A stretch of 64,000 bases of DNA from Oegoconia quadripuncta (taxonomy: Eukaryota; Arthropoda; Insecta; Lepidoptera; Autostichidae), in NCBI GenBank assembly GCA_949316235.1, contig OX438747.1:1426501-1490500 (forward strand), read 5' to 3'. Shown piece after piece: positions 21,726-33,266 of this stretch (position 1 is its first letter; each line of letters begins with the position of its first letter). The position numbers were made by a program, and so were the translations under genes. The notes under the pieces were generated by a model that made no database searches, was not told where the DNA came from, and worked only from the letters and a program-made list of their open reading frames with translations.

Positions 21726-22084
21726 ATGCCCACGACAGACAACCACAGACTCATATCAAAGTCTGAGGTTAAAAAGTGCAAATTATTAATATAAGAGTTT
21801 TTTTAATCACTAAATAGCAAATTTTAATTGGTACCACACAACTGGCTATAAATATCATTATCATCCGACGAGTAGCAAGTACAATGTGAACTGTTGCATT
21901 TCTATACCAACGTTCAGATGGTATCACCGCGTAGGCCAAGTTACGAGCGAATGTGAAAATTCCTCAACTAGGTACTTTGTGAGTTGTGTATTTTGTGTTG
22001 TACGTCATCAATCAATGTGCATTGGTCTCGGTCAACAAAATACGGGCAATACGGTTGACATTGATTTATGGTTTGTTACTAGTA

Positions 22085-22372
22085 CCCTACTCTCGCTTTC
22101 TCTCGCAGGGCACTAGTTGAAAATCAGTGTCTTACCGCTATAGGTGAGGATCCACACTGAGCGATGGCCCATTTGTGGTACAGATACACATTACAACTCT
22201 ATTATAAGTTGTACTTAATTTTTGTTTTTATTTTTATTACAGTGAAATAAGGCTACATTTCGTAAGAATAACACCAAGCAGAATGATTGTTGCGTCGAAT
22301 ATTTTTGTATGTGTTTCTGTAATATGCTAATAAACGCTTTATCTATCTATCTATCTATCTTTTCAAGGGTCA
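22085..22372 (+). mobile_element. LINE 3' end with CTAT-repeat tail
   Basis: cttaccgctataggtgagga, acactgagcgatggcccatt and attgttgcgtcgaatat lead to atgctaataaacgctttatc with CTAT repeats. The copy at 54075-54325 matches throughout. Non-coding 3' UTR of an unassigned LINE. Confidence 0.6.
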
Positions 22373-22393
22373 GACGAGTTGCTGTAGCGGGTC

Positions 22394-22724
22394 CTTTTTT
22401 TATGCTAAACGGGTTGGTACTTGACCTCAATCACACCTGATGTTAAGTGAAGATGAGGTCGAAGGTGGAAGCGTACTGACCCGGAAATCCCAACACATTT
22501 GGGGGGCTGTCTATCTTATCTCTGACAACCGGAACACAACAATGCTGAACATTACTGCTTGGCGGCAGATTTAGATAAAATGGTGGCAGCTAGCCAGGCT
22601 GACATTTAAAATGCCCTACCACTAACCAAACCGAGTACTTAAACGTGTACCCCGCTGGGGATCGAACCCGCGACCTCTGAATCGTAAACCAAATGTTGTT
22701 TACATTGAGCCACGGAGGTGATTC
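22394..22724 (-). mobile_element. SINE-B, complete copy
   Basis: Reverse strand: tRNA-like head (cctccgtggctcaatgtaaa, gaggtcgcgggttcgatccc as B box), then agtactcggtttggttagtg, the ccgcctggctagctgccacc block and the body to a poly(A) tail. About 330 bp, used here as the model of the family. The 73-codon minus-strand frame is just the head. Confidence 0.8.
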
Positions 22725-22829
22725 AATTGTATTTATTGTATGAACATAAGTATAGTTTCGGATAATATTGACATAGTTTCCGATATTTTGTTTTGATTTT
22801 TGGTGCGACATATTTAAGGTTGACTAACC

Positions 22830-23275
22830 TTATCATTATATATCTGCCACAAGACGTCTACTACTGATTTTTTCGTTTTATTCTCTCCTCTCGGAGAAGG
22901 CAAAGGGATCTAAGTCCATACAGCCATGTCTTATTTCTCTTATTTCTTCAGTTTATAAGTCAGTCTCAGTCAAAACAAGTAATTCGTCTTATACTTGGCG
23001 TATGCAGAGTCTAGTCACGGTCAAGTTATTCTTTAGTAAAGAGGCAGAATGCGTTACAAAGATTTTGGCGACTTCTTGTGGGAACCCGAAAGCATCGTTA
23101 CACACTTTAATTTACACTTCCCTTCACTTGTACAACATTACTAACTTCTGCTGCACAATATTCTGCCATTATTAAGCTTCAAAAGTCAGAATGCACAAAT
23201 TATAAGAATTATAAACAAAAATCCCGAGATCCCGCCAAAAAGCCTCCACTACTGAACATATGACTCCTCCATAGA
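22830..23275 (-). mobile_element. LINE-5 3' end, split by a SINE-E
   Basis: 22830-22867 (atatctgccacaagacgtct...) and 23256-23275 (acatatgactcctcc) join into the reverse of a gaggagtcatatgttcagta-type LINE-5 end. The interrupting SINE-E at 22868-23247 is flanked by the duplicated target ACTACTGA. Confidence 0.65.
22868..23247 (-). mobile_element. SINE-E inserted in a LINE end
   Basis: Complete SINE-E in reverse, 5' terminus ending cccgccaaaaagcctcc. Target duplication ACTACTGA at 22860-22867 and 23248-23255. This is the clearest dated insertion of the family besides 449-845 and 58554-58954. Confidence 0.8.
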
Positions 23276-23624
23276 TACAAAAAACAATTTGTACATTGTC
23301 ATGTTCACATCGTCTCGTATCACATGGACCACATAATTTCGCAGAGCGCGGCTCGCGGATTTAGTTAATTGTTCCGCGTACAGTGAAAGTGTTAGAACTA
23401 TCTTCATCTCTGTCGAATCAGTTGTTTTGTTATCTCTTTGAGTGTGTGTCGTGAGCAACTAGGAATCTTCTATGGGCTTTCAATATTATTGTATTCGGAA
23501 AACAAAGGAGAAATGAATGATTTGTCAGCCGATTGGTCTAGGTCACTCTCTCCCTTTCGAAACAATGTTGCGGGTGTGAATCAAAACTGTCATAAAATTG
23601 AAATTATTTACAAAAGGCTATTAG

Positions 23625-23645
23625 AAAGAAAGAAAGAAAGAAAAA
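23625..23645. repeat. (GAAA)n microsatellite
   Basis: About five perfect GAAA units. It borders a family J repeat. No element terminus is visible at this site. Confidence 0.7.
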
Positions 23646-23647
23646 TT

Positions 23648-23770
23648 TATTTAAACCCATCTCATGGCACAAACAATCAGGTACAAATATTACACAGTCG
23701 AGACACATGCAAAAAATAACATTGTGTTTGCCATCTAATTGTCGGTGTCGCAAGGTGGAGTCAAAAAGGT
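23648..23770. repeat. Family J dispersed repeat
   Basis: agtcgagacacatgcaaaaa, attgtgtttgccatctaat and gtcggtgtcgcaaggt correspond in reverse to 40335-40450. Likely a LINE 3' end (minus), since the reverse strand finishes in a T-to-A rich end with aataaa-like motifs. Confidence 0.4.
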
Positions 23771-23999
23771 CTCCAACTCAGCATGGGTTGTAGCCGTTCA
23801 CTACAACGCTGGTTTTCAGTGGAGCCTCCAAATGACGCACGGACACTGGTCAACAAATGTACATACAAATAACAATTGCAATTAATAGGAGTAACCAGCA
23901 AGATGCGATGAGAGGATACATACGTGTATACATCTCTTTCTCTCAATAATAAAATGATCTCCTTAACAACAAATACACCCTATTATATAAACAAACCTA

Positions 24000-24110
24000 C
24001 TTGTTATAGAAACAGTATTATGAGTAAATAATGAGTAAATAAAATAATAATAATATATACATAACATACAAACATAACCTATTGTAATTTCCGGCAGTCA
24101 ACGTGAGAAA
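24000..24110. repeat. Family M dispersed repeat
   Basis: ttgttatagaaacagtatta, tacataacatacaaacataa and gcagtcaacgtgagaaa match 33900-34030 in the same orientation. Confidence 0.45.
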
Positions 24111-24577
24111 GACACTAGCTTTACATGGTCAATATCGTCATTCATTCATTAGACAGAGAAAACTCGCTCCATAGCCAAAGAAAACCGTCATGAAATTCAC
24201 AACCCACCTATCCGAGTCATTAGTAAACTTTGCTGTCAGTTGTGTGCTCCGCTAGGTGTAATAATGTTCTGTGGTTGTGTGCCTCATAAGAAAAATGGAG
24301 GAATTACAATTGTTACCAATAAATTAAAAAATAAATAAATAGCAGAGTTATAAAATTTCTGACTATCCCAAGCATGGACAAAGGCCGACCGGCAATATTC
24401 AGTCTAATTATACATTAATGTGTATATATATATTTTCCTTGTTATATCGAATCACACATTGTTATCCAAAACCTGTAAAAAGAGCAACCTATTGAGTTTC
24501 TTACTCGTTCTTCCCTGTGTTAATGAGCAGTAATTTTAATATAAAGTAAAAAAATGTAACACTTTCAAGTGATAATT

Positions 24578-24800
24578 TCATCATCATAAACATCCCACTG
24601 CAGAGGCGTCCCATAGTCCGCCACGCTGGCCCGGTGCGGGTTGGGGACTTCACATGCTTCGATTTTTTTTTTAATTTCTCAGGCACGTAGGTTTACTCGC
24701 GATGTTTTCCTTCACCGTTTAAGAGCAGTCGGATAAATGCACATAAGTAATTAAATTTAAAAACTCATTGGTACATGCCCTGACTCCTCCATTAAACCAC
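24578..24800. repeat. Degenerate retroelement-derived repeat
   Basis: Blocks ccacgctggcccggtgcggg and cgatgttttccttcaccgtt are hallmarks of a repeat found throughout moth genomes, probably a non-LTR 3' region. Single copy in this window. Identification is from memory of the motif. Confidence 0.4.
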
Positions 24801-25199
24801 CGATGATCTATCTATTTACCTTTTCAGATATTGAACCCTAAAAATAAGCGCCATTAAAATATAAATATAGAATAAAAATCAAACGTTTCTACGTCTCTAG
24901 ATTTATAAGAACCCACGCAGAGAAATACGACCCTAATTGTCGTCAAGAGCGACTACACATATAAACATCAACATAGAATAATTCATTTGATAAATAAACA
25001 CTCTTTACCTAATTTGAACGTAGTAAATGGAATACCCACGCTTGATGGTACGTAGAGAATACGAAATAACAACCAGTGATACGTAGTTACGAGTATGATC
25101 GATAAGGGGGGACGTAGTACGCGTACCAGCGCGTACCAACGTCCGTGCCAACCAACCCTGTGAGGCGCATAACCCAGTGACGAGCGAAGCGGTCTTCAA

Positions 25200-25408
25200 C
25201 TTCTCAAATCCATAATTTGCAAATTGAAAAAACTCTCCAAGACTATGATGTCATCTAAATACACCAACCTACTGTTTATAACTATATAAGTATTAAAAAC
25301 CAAAATCATGACAACATATTTCGTACTTTGCGGACGCTGTGTTAGATTTTTTACCATAAAACATATTTTATGATACACCGGGTACCAAGACGAATCTAGC
25401 GACACCCT
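25200..25408. repeat. Family H fragment fused to family R end
   Basis: 25240-25345 resembles 1530-1725 and 25346-25408 repeats the 2026-2090 block (gggtaccaagacgaatcta). The same order occurs at 1495-2090, so H and R may be one longer element. Confidence 0.45.
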
Positions 25409-25648
25409 CCACTGTACTGACCCGGAAACCCCAACACATTTGGGGGACTGGCTATCTTATCTCTGATAACCGGAACACAACAATTCTATTAACATTGCTG
25501 CTTGGCGGCAGATTTAGATAAGATGGTGGTAGCTAGCCAGGCGGACATTTAAAATGCCCTACCACCAACCAAACCGAGTACTTAAACGTACCCCGCTGGG
25601 GATCGACCCCCGACCTCCGAATCGTAATCGAGCCACGGAGGCGGTTTT
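25409..25648 (-). mobile_element. SINE-B, lacking the poly(A) end
   Basis: Head and most of the body in reverse: tgacccggaaaccccaacac ... gataagatggtggtagctag ... gagccacggaggcggtt. The stretch nearest the tail is absent, and the head has lost about 15 bases (cgtaa...tcgagcc), which removes part of the A-box region. Confidence 0.7.
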
Positions 25649-26039
25649 ACAAGTTTTGTCGTAAACAATCATGGAGGCTACCGCTCGCGCTTATGTCAAT
25701 CCAAATCAAAATAAAACTTCCCCATTTACAAATTTAGAAAATAAGGAAATTTACTGGGTCTTCTAAACTGCGTGGTTTCAGTAACCGCGGCCTTAGAGAT
25801 GTGGTGTACTCGGAATGGGTGATGCCCACTGTCATCGGTTACGAGTCGTGTATTTTCCCAGTACATACTTATGTATATATAATACTAAATCAACGTAGAC
25901 TGAAATAGATTGAAATTATGTTGTTGGCAAAGGAACAACGAGCTACTAGGTTGTAGATCGACGTAATACATCGATACACCTAACATTGAAAATCGATTTA
26001 TACTGCACTAAGAACTGCCCAATGCAGAACTTTTCTGCT

Positions 26040-26255
26040 AAAATATTGAATAACTCTTACAGTATCCTATGAGTTTCTTGCACGCGCTTCTTTTCCCACA
26101 GATGATTTCCCTTTCCGAAGCGTTGGTAGCTTGGACATACTGACTGACCGAAAAATGCTTAGCCCTATTTTTATTTGCAATAGATTTAAATTGACATTCA
26201 ACAAATGATATCATGTACCTTACGTTGAAATAAATGCTTTAAGTTTGAAGTTTGA
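26040..26255 (-). mobile_element. Family K LINE 3' end
   Basis: Reverse of 29345-29570 and 62515-62725: ttcttttcccacagatgatt, ccctttccgaagcgttggta, tgacattcaacaaatgatat, gaaataaatgcttta. All copies are short 5'-truncated tails. Confidence 0.55.
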
Positions 26256-26514
26256 CTACAGTGGAATTTTTGCAAAATTTTTTGACATCAAAATAACTGA
26301 ATTCTACTTGTAATTGTAGCATCACGTACGTTTAAATTTACAGTTTGATCACATTGTCGTAGTATAACTAAGGATCTAAGGCACTGTAAGTATAGTTGTA
26401 GCCATTGTATGTGATAATACCTGTGAGGATACCTCGCGGCCATTACACCGTAGTCCAGTAAGGCTACACTTTTAACTGCCTATAATCTTAAAGCCCGTGA
26501 TTTTTCGCACATGG

Positions 26515-26905
26515 ATACATACAAACACACACTCGCACACACATACGCACACATACACACACATATATATACATATATATATACATAACAAACAACAATT
26601 GTGAGTTATGTAGATACTTAAGAATTTTTTTGTAATTTTTCTTTCTTTATTACATTTTGGTGGTGTCGTTAGACTTATTAGTTCTGTTGTGTTACAATAT
26701 TTATTTTATATAATGCTAAGTATAACAATGCATTCGTTGGTACGCTGTCGCTTTGGAGATGGGCGTTTATAGCTACACCACAGTTTCCAACTACAGTAGC
26801 TATCATCGCTATTTTGTACTGTGTATATTTATTTATGTATCCAATAAAATTATTCTTATTCTTAGTACTTGTCAGTGATAGAATAAAAATGATTTCTAAC
26901 AAATC
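26515..26905. repeat. Family L dispersed repeat with CA-rich microsatellite
   Basis: A (CA)n/(TA)n-rich run at 26520-26590, then an A/T-rich spacer, then gttacaatatttattttata, gctgtcgctttggagatggg and ttccaactacagtagctatc. The inverted copy at 50335-50815 keeps both the unique part and the TG/CA run at the same place. Confidence 0.6.
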
Positions 26906-27570
26906 GGTAACTTGCTTTAGATATACTATACGTTTTTAATAATAAAACATAGACGATTAAATTAAAATTACCACTGTGAATTTGATTGCGTCGGAGAACA
27001 TAATTAGAACTTCTACTATTTTCAAAGAATCGAACAATAACTTCTTTATGTTTAGGAAATATTTCACCGTGGGCAAATATCACGACCCAACAAACTATTT
27101 TTTAGAAAATATAAAGTAGCCATTGATTTTTTTTAGGAAATTGTTTTAGGAGAACTTAGCATCTTCTACAACGCATCGAAGTTCACAGTGGTAACTTTAA
27201 TTTAATATTGTGGGCTTTATAAATGAATAATAAATAAATAATTTATTTTTCCAGACAATAAGGTCCATCTTTGTTAGTACAGTCACCTATAACTATGTTA
27301 GTAAACAGTGGTAGGCAATGAAAATTTAAAATAACAATTATAACTTCAAATGTCAATTGAAAAATTAAAACATAAAAACATCTAAATTGAAATTGAAAAT
27401 TATATTAATTTGAAATTATTTTGAAAATTGTATTATTATTATTATAGAAATTGTAAAATGTGTATGTCAAAATTATTATACATATAAGTAAAATTAAACT
27501 ATTGCGTGTGATCTGGGGCACTGGTGCATGCAACGACAACCAGCGCTTCATGAATGGCCCATCCATGCGG

Positions 27571-27666
27571 CCTGCCACTAAAATCAGGAGTACAACTACA
27601 CTTTGTACTACTCCTGCCACTAAAATCAGGAGTACAACAACACTTTGTACTACTCCTGCCACTAAA
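27571..27666. repeat. 42-bp tandem repeat, about 2.3 copies
   Basis: Units start cctgccactaaaatcaggag at 27571, 27613 and 27655, with one substitution. Being 14 codons long, the unit keeps frames open on both strands, giving the repetitive 72- and 85-codon frames here; no protein family is recognisable. Each unit also contains the inverted pair aggagtacaa/ttgtac. Confidence 0.85.
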
Positions 27667-27669
27667 ATT

Positions 27670-29344
27670 TATAACTGAATACCTATACTATACCTCCAGC
27701 TAGCTACAGAATGGTTAAAAACACATTTTTATTCTGTGTGTAATCTATCCTCCCACAAAAAAGTAGACGTACGTAGAGGAAAGTTACCTACGCATGATAT
27801 AATTAATTTAATTGACATTCTAAAATGGATTTATGCACGACATTATTAATATTATTATTGACATCTTATTATATTCGTTGAAATAGTATAGGGTGTACTT
27901 TTAATTTGTTATTTTTTGTTTATTGTTGATTGACTGTGGAATTGGAGCACTCTCTTTAAGCTTACAACATACATACGTAGCTTCATAAAAATTATAACTA
28001 TTGGTAATTGAAACGACATTATTAACAAATATCCCTTTCCTACATATTGCCATGCCTGACAAGCTACATGTGTATGTCAGTACTTACCTATGTATTGTAA
28101 CTATGACATGTGTAATGCAATAAATATATATGAATATGAATATGAAAAAAAAATCAGGAACTTCAAGACTATAGAAAGTTACACCACCGAAAATTACATA
28201 TTGTTACTGAACTAACAGGTGAATGTATGCTAAATGTATCTCTTGACGTCTTCTAATAAGCTTCAAGTGCGATTGATTACACTGAAAAAATTCAAGGAAA
28301 CTCAATAAGTTTTGGTAACTGAAGCGCTCGCCCGGGGACAGTCAGTATGAATAATTTAGCACCAAGCCACAGTAGGATAGTAATCAGTAGCAAAACTACG
28401 TAAAGTGCTCGCTATTACAAACAACCGCTCGGGGAGAATTTGCAAATTAATTTGACTAATGGTCAAATGGTAATACCGACTTTGTACATCTGTATAATTT
28501 GTTTTTCTGTGTACATTTTTATATTGTGTGCAATAAAACCCTTGCAACAAACAAGCTAGCAGGTCATCAAATGGGAATGAATAGGTACCACCGCCATTTC
28601 AGAGAGATAAGTCGATTCTTTCGAGCTTAAATATTAGGGTCAATAGTCTCAAGGCTAAGAAGGAATACCTCATCACAAGGATGTAATTTCAGTAGTTGAG
28701 AGAGCCATGCGATTGACGTTTGGAGGTCCACGGTCTGACTGACAAATGGAAACGAACATTTCGTATCTTCCTCTTAAGGTCACTTGCTAATCAATCTACT
28801 CATCGTACTACTTCGTGCTACTCAAAGCGTTACTATAAGTATCTTTTGACAGTGAGCAATATTGTTTTTATATGAAATCTAAAATAATCTTGTTTTCAAC
28901 AGATGATAGTAAGCCTAGTAAATTGCTATGTTTGTCTTCAAACAGAGGAACATATGGAAATATATAGAAGTTATTCGTATAATATTTTTATTTTGCATAC
29001 AATCTTCCGATCACTGTTGACTACTCAGAGAAGAATGAACAAGAACCTAAAGCATTGATCTTTTTAATTAAGTATCTTTAATATTTGTGACTCGACAAAA
29101 TATGAAAATAATAACTACCTAGACTGAATATCGCTGAACGATTCATGTCCATGCTGGCTTATCATTTAAGTAGTCAGAAATTATTGCACATATGGTGTTA
29201 TATGGCTGAATTACTGCCAAATTTAACACTGTGGTGAAGGCAACTGCGTAGGACACTCAATGGGCTCTATGCACGCCATTGCTCTGATCACCCATAAAGC
29301 CCTGATAATTAGGTACTTACTGCAACATCAATCCCACAATAACA
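27670..29344. other. Mostly unassigned AT-rich DNA with one LINE tail
   Basis: 28085-28148 ends in atgcaataaatatatatgaa plus a poly(A) run and looks like a LINE 3' end (plus). 27690-27770 shares atactatacctccagctagc and ttctgtagc-type blocks in reverse with 45590-45649. The rest carries no gene or clear repeat. Confidence 0.35.
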
Positions 29345-29570
29345 AGGGAAATCCTATCTTCAAACTTCAAGAATTTATTTCAACTTAATATACATGATAT
29401 CATTTGTTGAATGTCAATTTAAATCTACTGGAAATAAAAAAAAGTTTATTGCATTTATCTGTCAGTCGGTATGTCAAAGCTACTACCGCTTCGGAAAGGG
29501 AAATTATCTGTGGGAAAAGAAGCGGCGCAAGAAACCCGCAGGATCATTGTATTTAGTTTTATATAATTAA
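29345..29570 (+). mobile_element. Family K LINE 3' end
   Basis: catgatatcatttgttgaat, gcttcggaaagggaaattat and gtgggaaaagaagcggcgca match 62515-62725 directly and 26040-26255 in reverse. Extends into an AT-rich end. Non-coding. Confidence 0.55.
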
Positions 29571-29654
29571 TGTTATTATAAATATTTCGTTACGTATAAA
29601 ACGTGTTTCTGTAAATATTTAATTAAGAAACCCGTAGCTAACAATATAAACTTA

Positions 29655-29738
29655 ACATGTACCCCGCTGGAGATCGAAACCGCGACCTCCGATTCGTAAA
29701 CCCAGTGTTGTTTACATTGAGCCACGCAGGCGGTTAAA
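29655..29738 (-). mobile_element. SINE-B head only
   Basis: Reverse tRNA-like head: catgtaccccgctggagatc, gcgacctccgattcgtaaac, gagccacgcaggcgg. The body is missing, so it is a 3'-deleted relic. It joins a family R scrap (29740-29775). Confidence 0.65.
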
Positions 29739-29739
29739 C

Positions 29740-30984
29740 ATTACTCTCCTTTCGTGGGCAGTTGGGTAAGTACGTCTAAATAAAACTGTATTTATCAAGG
29801 GTTTCCCTTTCTCCAGCACAACAGTTCAGTTACTAGGCAATTATATGGTGGGGGCATCGTTTAAATAAGGTAGCTATTACGGTGCGAGCGATTCCTCCTC
29901 CTACTCCACCCGCTTTGAGTTAGGGTGGCGCCACATGTATCAATGAAGAATGAACCCCACGTGAGGTAGGGGGTTACGAGTCACTCGTCGAGTAGAGGGA
30001 GGGGGAAGTACTCTTTGATATCAGATACGACAAAATATTTACATTATTTAAAAAAAAAACTACATATACCAATAACTTCTATTTGCTTACGTTGAAAAAG
30101 CTCATCCGGTCATTTCTGTAAAGCTGAACGTCAAGTCGCAGTCATCTTCAAAAAGCTCTTCAAAATTGCTAACCAGCTCATGTTTAAAAGTATCGCTTAG
30201 CAAATCCTAAAAAATCATATTTATATGTCAATCAATAAATTTTTCACCCCGACGAAAAACGATGGGTATTGTGTATTTAACAGTGTTGTCTGTCTTTGTA
30301 CGGATTAATCTCAATAGTGCCTGGCCCGATTTGAGTGCCTTTAAATGAAATTCTTGACATAATTTTAATTCAATTAACTTTTAATTAGGATATAAGACGT
30401 AATATTGTTGACTATTTTAATTATAATCTTATTTTTGCTGTGGGCGATTATTATTTAATTGATATCTAATATTTTTATTTGGTCAAATAATACAATACAA
30501 TAAAATACAATGTTATCACACGCACTTAATTTAGAGAAAATAAATTTAATTCCATGTTTAGTTATTACATAAATTTATATTGACGTGCCTTAACAGGATT
30601 TCCATGTACTGAACATATTTTTTAAATTAAGACCTATGTAACCATGGAAAGCAATAAATGATTATGATTATATATTTAAGATTATACTAGGGTAAAGTTG
30701 TTTTTTTTCGTTTCGTTTATAAAACGGACTACGGGAAAAGGCCGTGTTCACGTGGATTGAAACGATTGCTACTATAATGGTATAGATAGACCAGTGATGA
30801 GCAGCAGGAAAATTTATATATATTAAAGAAATTTTTTACACATTAAAGAAAATTTATATATATTTAATAATAATAAACTGGTATTGAATGATGTGATGAT
30901 TTACAGATTATGATAAAATTGTCGGGTGTATTCCTGTTGTTCTTCACTCAGGGGTTTGGGTAAATACGCTTTCTTGTAATAAAG
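29740..30984. other. Unassigned DNA
   Basis: 29870-30010 is moderately GC-rich with ccacgtg and a gtcactcgtcgagt segment. 30240-30310 carries a family H terminus (ttttcaccccgacg). The remainder is AT-rich without features. Confidence 0.25.
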
Positions 30985-31672
30985 CAACCGCCTCCGTGGT
31001 TCAATGTAAACAACATTGGGTTGACGATTCGGAGGTCGCGGGTTCGATCCCCAGCGCATGTTTAAGGACTCGGTTTGGTTGATGGTAGGGCATTTCTTTT
31101 TTTTTTTTTTTTTATGCACAACGGGTTGGTACTTGACCTCAATCACACCTGATGTTAAATGTAGATGAGGTCGAAGGTGGAAGCGTACTGACCCGGAAAC
31201 CCCAACACATTTGGGGAACTGGCTATCTTATCTCTGACAACCGGAACACAACAATGCTATTAACATTGCTGCTTGGCGGCAGATTTAGATAAGATGGTGG
31301 TAGCTAGCCAGGCGGACATTTAAAATGCCCTACCACCAACCAAACCAAGTAGGTACTTAAACATGTACCCCGGTGGGGATCGAACCCGCGACCTCCGAAT
31401 CGTAAACCTAATGTTGTTTACATTGAGCCACGGAGGCGGTTAAAATGAGGCATATTAAATGTCCGCATGGCTAGCTATGGCATCTTATCTAAATCTGCCG
31501 CCAAACAGCAATGTTAATAGCATTGTTGTGTTCCGATTGTCAGAGATAAAATAGCCAGTCCTCCAAATAAGATGGGGTTTCCGGGTCAGTACGCTTCCAT
31601 CTTCGACCTCATCTTCACTTAACATCAGGTGTGATTGAGGACAAGTACGAACCCGTCGTGCATAAAAAAAAG
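30985..31672 (+). mobile_element. SINE-B interrupted by an opposite SINE-B
   Basis: The head and start of body lie at 30985-31094 (aaccgcctccgtggttcaat ... gatggtagggcattt), and the body resumes at about 31443 (gaggcatattaaatgtccgc ... cgtgcataaaaaaaa). The interruption is a complete minus-strand SINE-B. The short near-repeat gggcatt/aggcata at the two junctions is the probable target duplication. Confidence 0.75.
31096..31441 (-). mobile_element. SINE-B, complete, inside another SINE-B
   Basis: Poly(T) at 31097-31113, full body, tRNA-like head ending gagccacggaggcggtt. It faces the interrupted plus copy, so 31096-31672 forms a long inverted repeat with bodies of about 230 bp that could pair in RNA. 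Confidence 0.8.
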
Positions 31673-31929
31673 CATTTCCTTTGTCGAAGTTCCTATCTAA
31701 TGGTAAATGTTTCCGCTTTTGTATTATATATAAACAGTAAACTTGGTGAGTAGATTGACAAAATAAATACTAAATATATCTACTTCAAGACGCTTTTTAA
31801 CGGGAACTCACAAGAGGCCATATACGAGTAGTTCAAGTGTACGAGTAGTCCGATTTGAATGCAGTTTTTTTAATTTCAACGAAGGGAAAGGTTTTGTTTT
31901 GTTTGATGAAAATCGGTTTTATAACATCA

Positions 31930-32060
31930 TTACAGCAGCATCGTCATCCAGCCACAGGACATGCACTGCTGAACATGGCCTTCCCCATAGATTTCCACAG
32001 CGACCTGGTGGGAGCGGCCTGCATCTAGCGACATCCTGCAACCTTCAAGCAATATCAGCA
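31930..32060 (-). mobile_element. LINE-5 3' end
   Basis: Reverse of the LINE-5 terminus: catcgtcatccagccacagg, catggccttccccatagatt, gagcggcctgcatctagcga. Non-coding relic with the atgatg-type tail eroded. Confidence 0.5.
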
Positions 32061-32079
32061 GATTTTAATTTGCAATAAT

Positions 32080-32325
32080 GACTACCTACTTGGTGTAGTG
32101 GTTAGAAACTCTGACTGCTATACCATAAGGTCGCGGGTTCGAATCCCGCTAGGGGCATATGTTTGTATGATGAATACAGACATGTGTGCCCGACTTATGG
32201 ATGGATTTCATTTATATATGTATTTATTTACAAAAAAAAATGTATTTCTTTAGTTTATCAATCATCTGGTATCCATAATATAAGTTTGGGACTAGATTAT
32301 TGCTGTATGTGTCCAAAATATTTAG
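32080..32325 (+). mobile_element. SINE-C, complete with tRNA-like head
   Basis: Head cttggtgtagtggttagaaa and gtcgcgggttcgaatcccgc (B box), then gtatgatgaatacagacatg, atggatggatttcatttata and the atcatctggtatccataata block. It has lost the gccatctag segment present in other copies. About 245 bp. Confidence 0.75.
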
Positions 32326-32439
32326 TTATAATTGTACGATAATTCCAAGAATTCTATGTCCATGGATAAGCGCGATTAATACTTTGCAATTCAGTCATTT
32401 AAAACCAATATAACCTTGATGTTATTCTGGCAGGAAGAT

Positions 32440-32550
32440 GGGAAATTGTTCGCGGGGGTAGTACTACGCGGTTGCTAGGCAACGCTAGCTAGCTACACGT
32501 GCCGCGTCCCTCCGCGTCCCTCCCGGGCCGTTCACCCCCCCCGGCCTTCT
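32440..32550. promoter_or_regulatory. GC-rich island with RFX-type X-box and E-box
   Basis: Non-repetitive GC-rich patch. GTTGCTAGGCAAC at 32471-32483 is an almost symmetrical match to the X-box bound by RFX factors (GTTGCC-ATGG-CAAC type). CACGTG follows at 32496-32501, then a GC- and C-rich run. Such islands often mark promoters in insects, and X-boxes mark ciliary genes. No exon can be seen on either side, so the target gene and direction are unknown. Confidence 0.35.
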
Positions 32551-32754
32551 AATACCGAATTTGTGCAACTATGACATTCATAATTTTCGATAGGCAAAGA
32601 GCTTAAAACCTGTGCAGCTTACAACTGATATTACAGATACTAGATTCTGTCTGTGTAATGGCAACCCTAGGAAGTATTGAACATAAATAAATATTTTTGA
32701 TAGACTAGTTAGTTAGTCAGAATAGATCGCGAACTAAACACAATTTTCATTTTA

Positions 32755-32915
32755 CGATCGATTGGTCCATTGGGCAGTAACCCTGCCTTCGAAATCAAGG
32801 ATTGCGGATTCGAATCCAGCCAGTGGTTAATGTATGTGGGATGAATACAAACATTTATACGGAGGCCATGGATGTATTACATAAATATTTATGTATATTT
32901 ATGCGTTATCTACCT
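32755..32915 (+). mobile_element. SINE-D/SINE-A-like copy
   Basis: Head gatcgattggtccattgggc with ggattcgaatccagccagtg (B box), followed by a SINE-A-like body (gggatgaatacaaacattta, atttatgtatatttatgcgt). The head resembles 15715 and the body resembles SINE-A, so these may be subfamilies of one SINE. Confidence 0.6.
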
Positions 32916-32924
32916 ACCTACCAA

Positions 32925-33015
32925 CCTTGGGATCTTCAAGAGCAGAGTGAATAGGCATTTACTGGGATCGCGTGCTTCATCTTCGACCACATCGTCACTT
33001 TCCATCAGGTGACTG
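32925..33015 (+). mobile_element. LINE-1 3' end
   Basis: gggatcttcaagagcagagt, gaataggcatttactgggat and cactttccatcaggtgact are the last codons and 3' end of LINE-1. Cut short by a SINE-B. Confidence 0.55.
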
Positions 33016-33021
33016 ATTCCA

Positions 33022-33266
33022 TCAGGATACTGACCCGGAAACCCCAATACATTTGGGGGACTGGCTATCTTATCTTTGACAACTGGAACACATTGCTGCT
33101 TGGCGGCAGATTTAGATAAGATGGTGGTAGCTAGCCAGACGGACATTTAAAATGCCCTACCACCAACCAAACCGAGTACTTAAACATGTACCCCGCTGGG
33201 GATCGGACCCGCGACCTCCGAATCGTAAACCCAATGTTGTTTACATTGAGCCATGGAGGCGGTTCT
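33022..33266 (-). mobile_element. SINE-B, head-complete copy without tail
   Basis: tactgacccggaaaccccaa ... gataagatggtggtagctag ... gagccatggaggcggttcta in reverse. A deletion removes about 16 bases near the middle (caacaatgctattaa region). The poly(A) end is missing. Confidence 0.7.

Noticed and set aside
27405..27678. Two overlapping ORFs with repeated 14-residue units
   Set aside because: Produced by the 42-bp tandem repeat, a multiple of three; both strands stay open equally.
32510..32550. C-rich run as rDNA or telomeric sequence
   Set aside because: No TTAGG array and no recognisable rRNA motif nearby.
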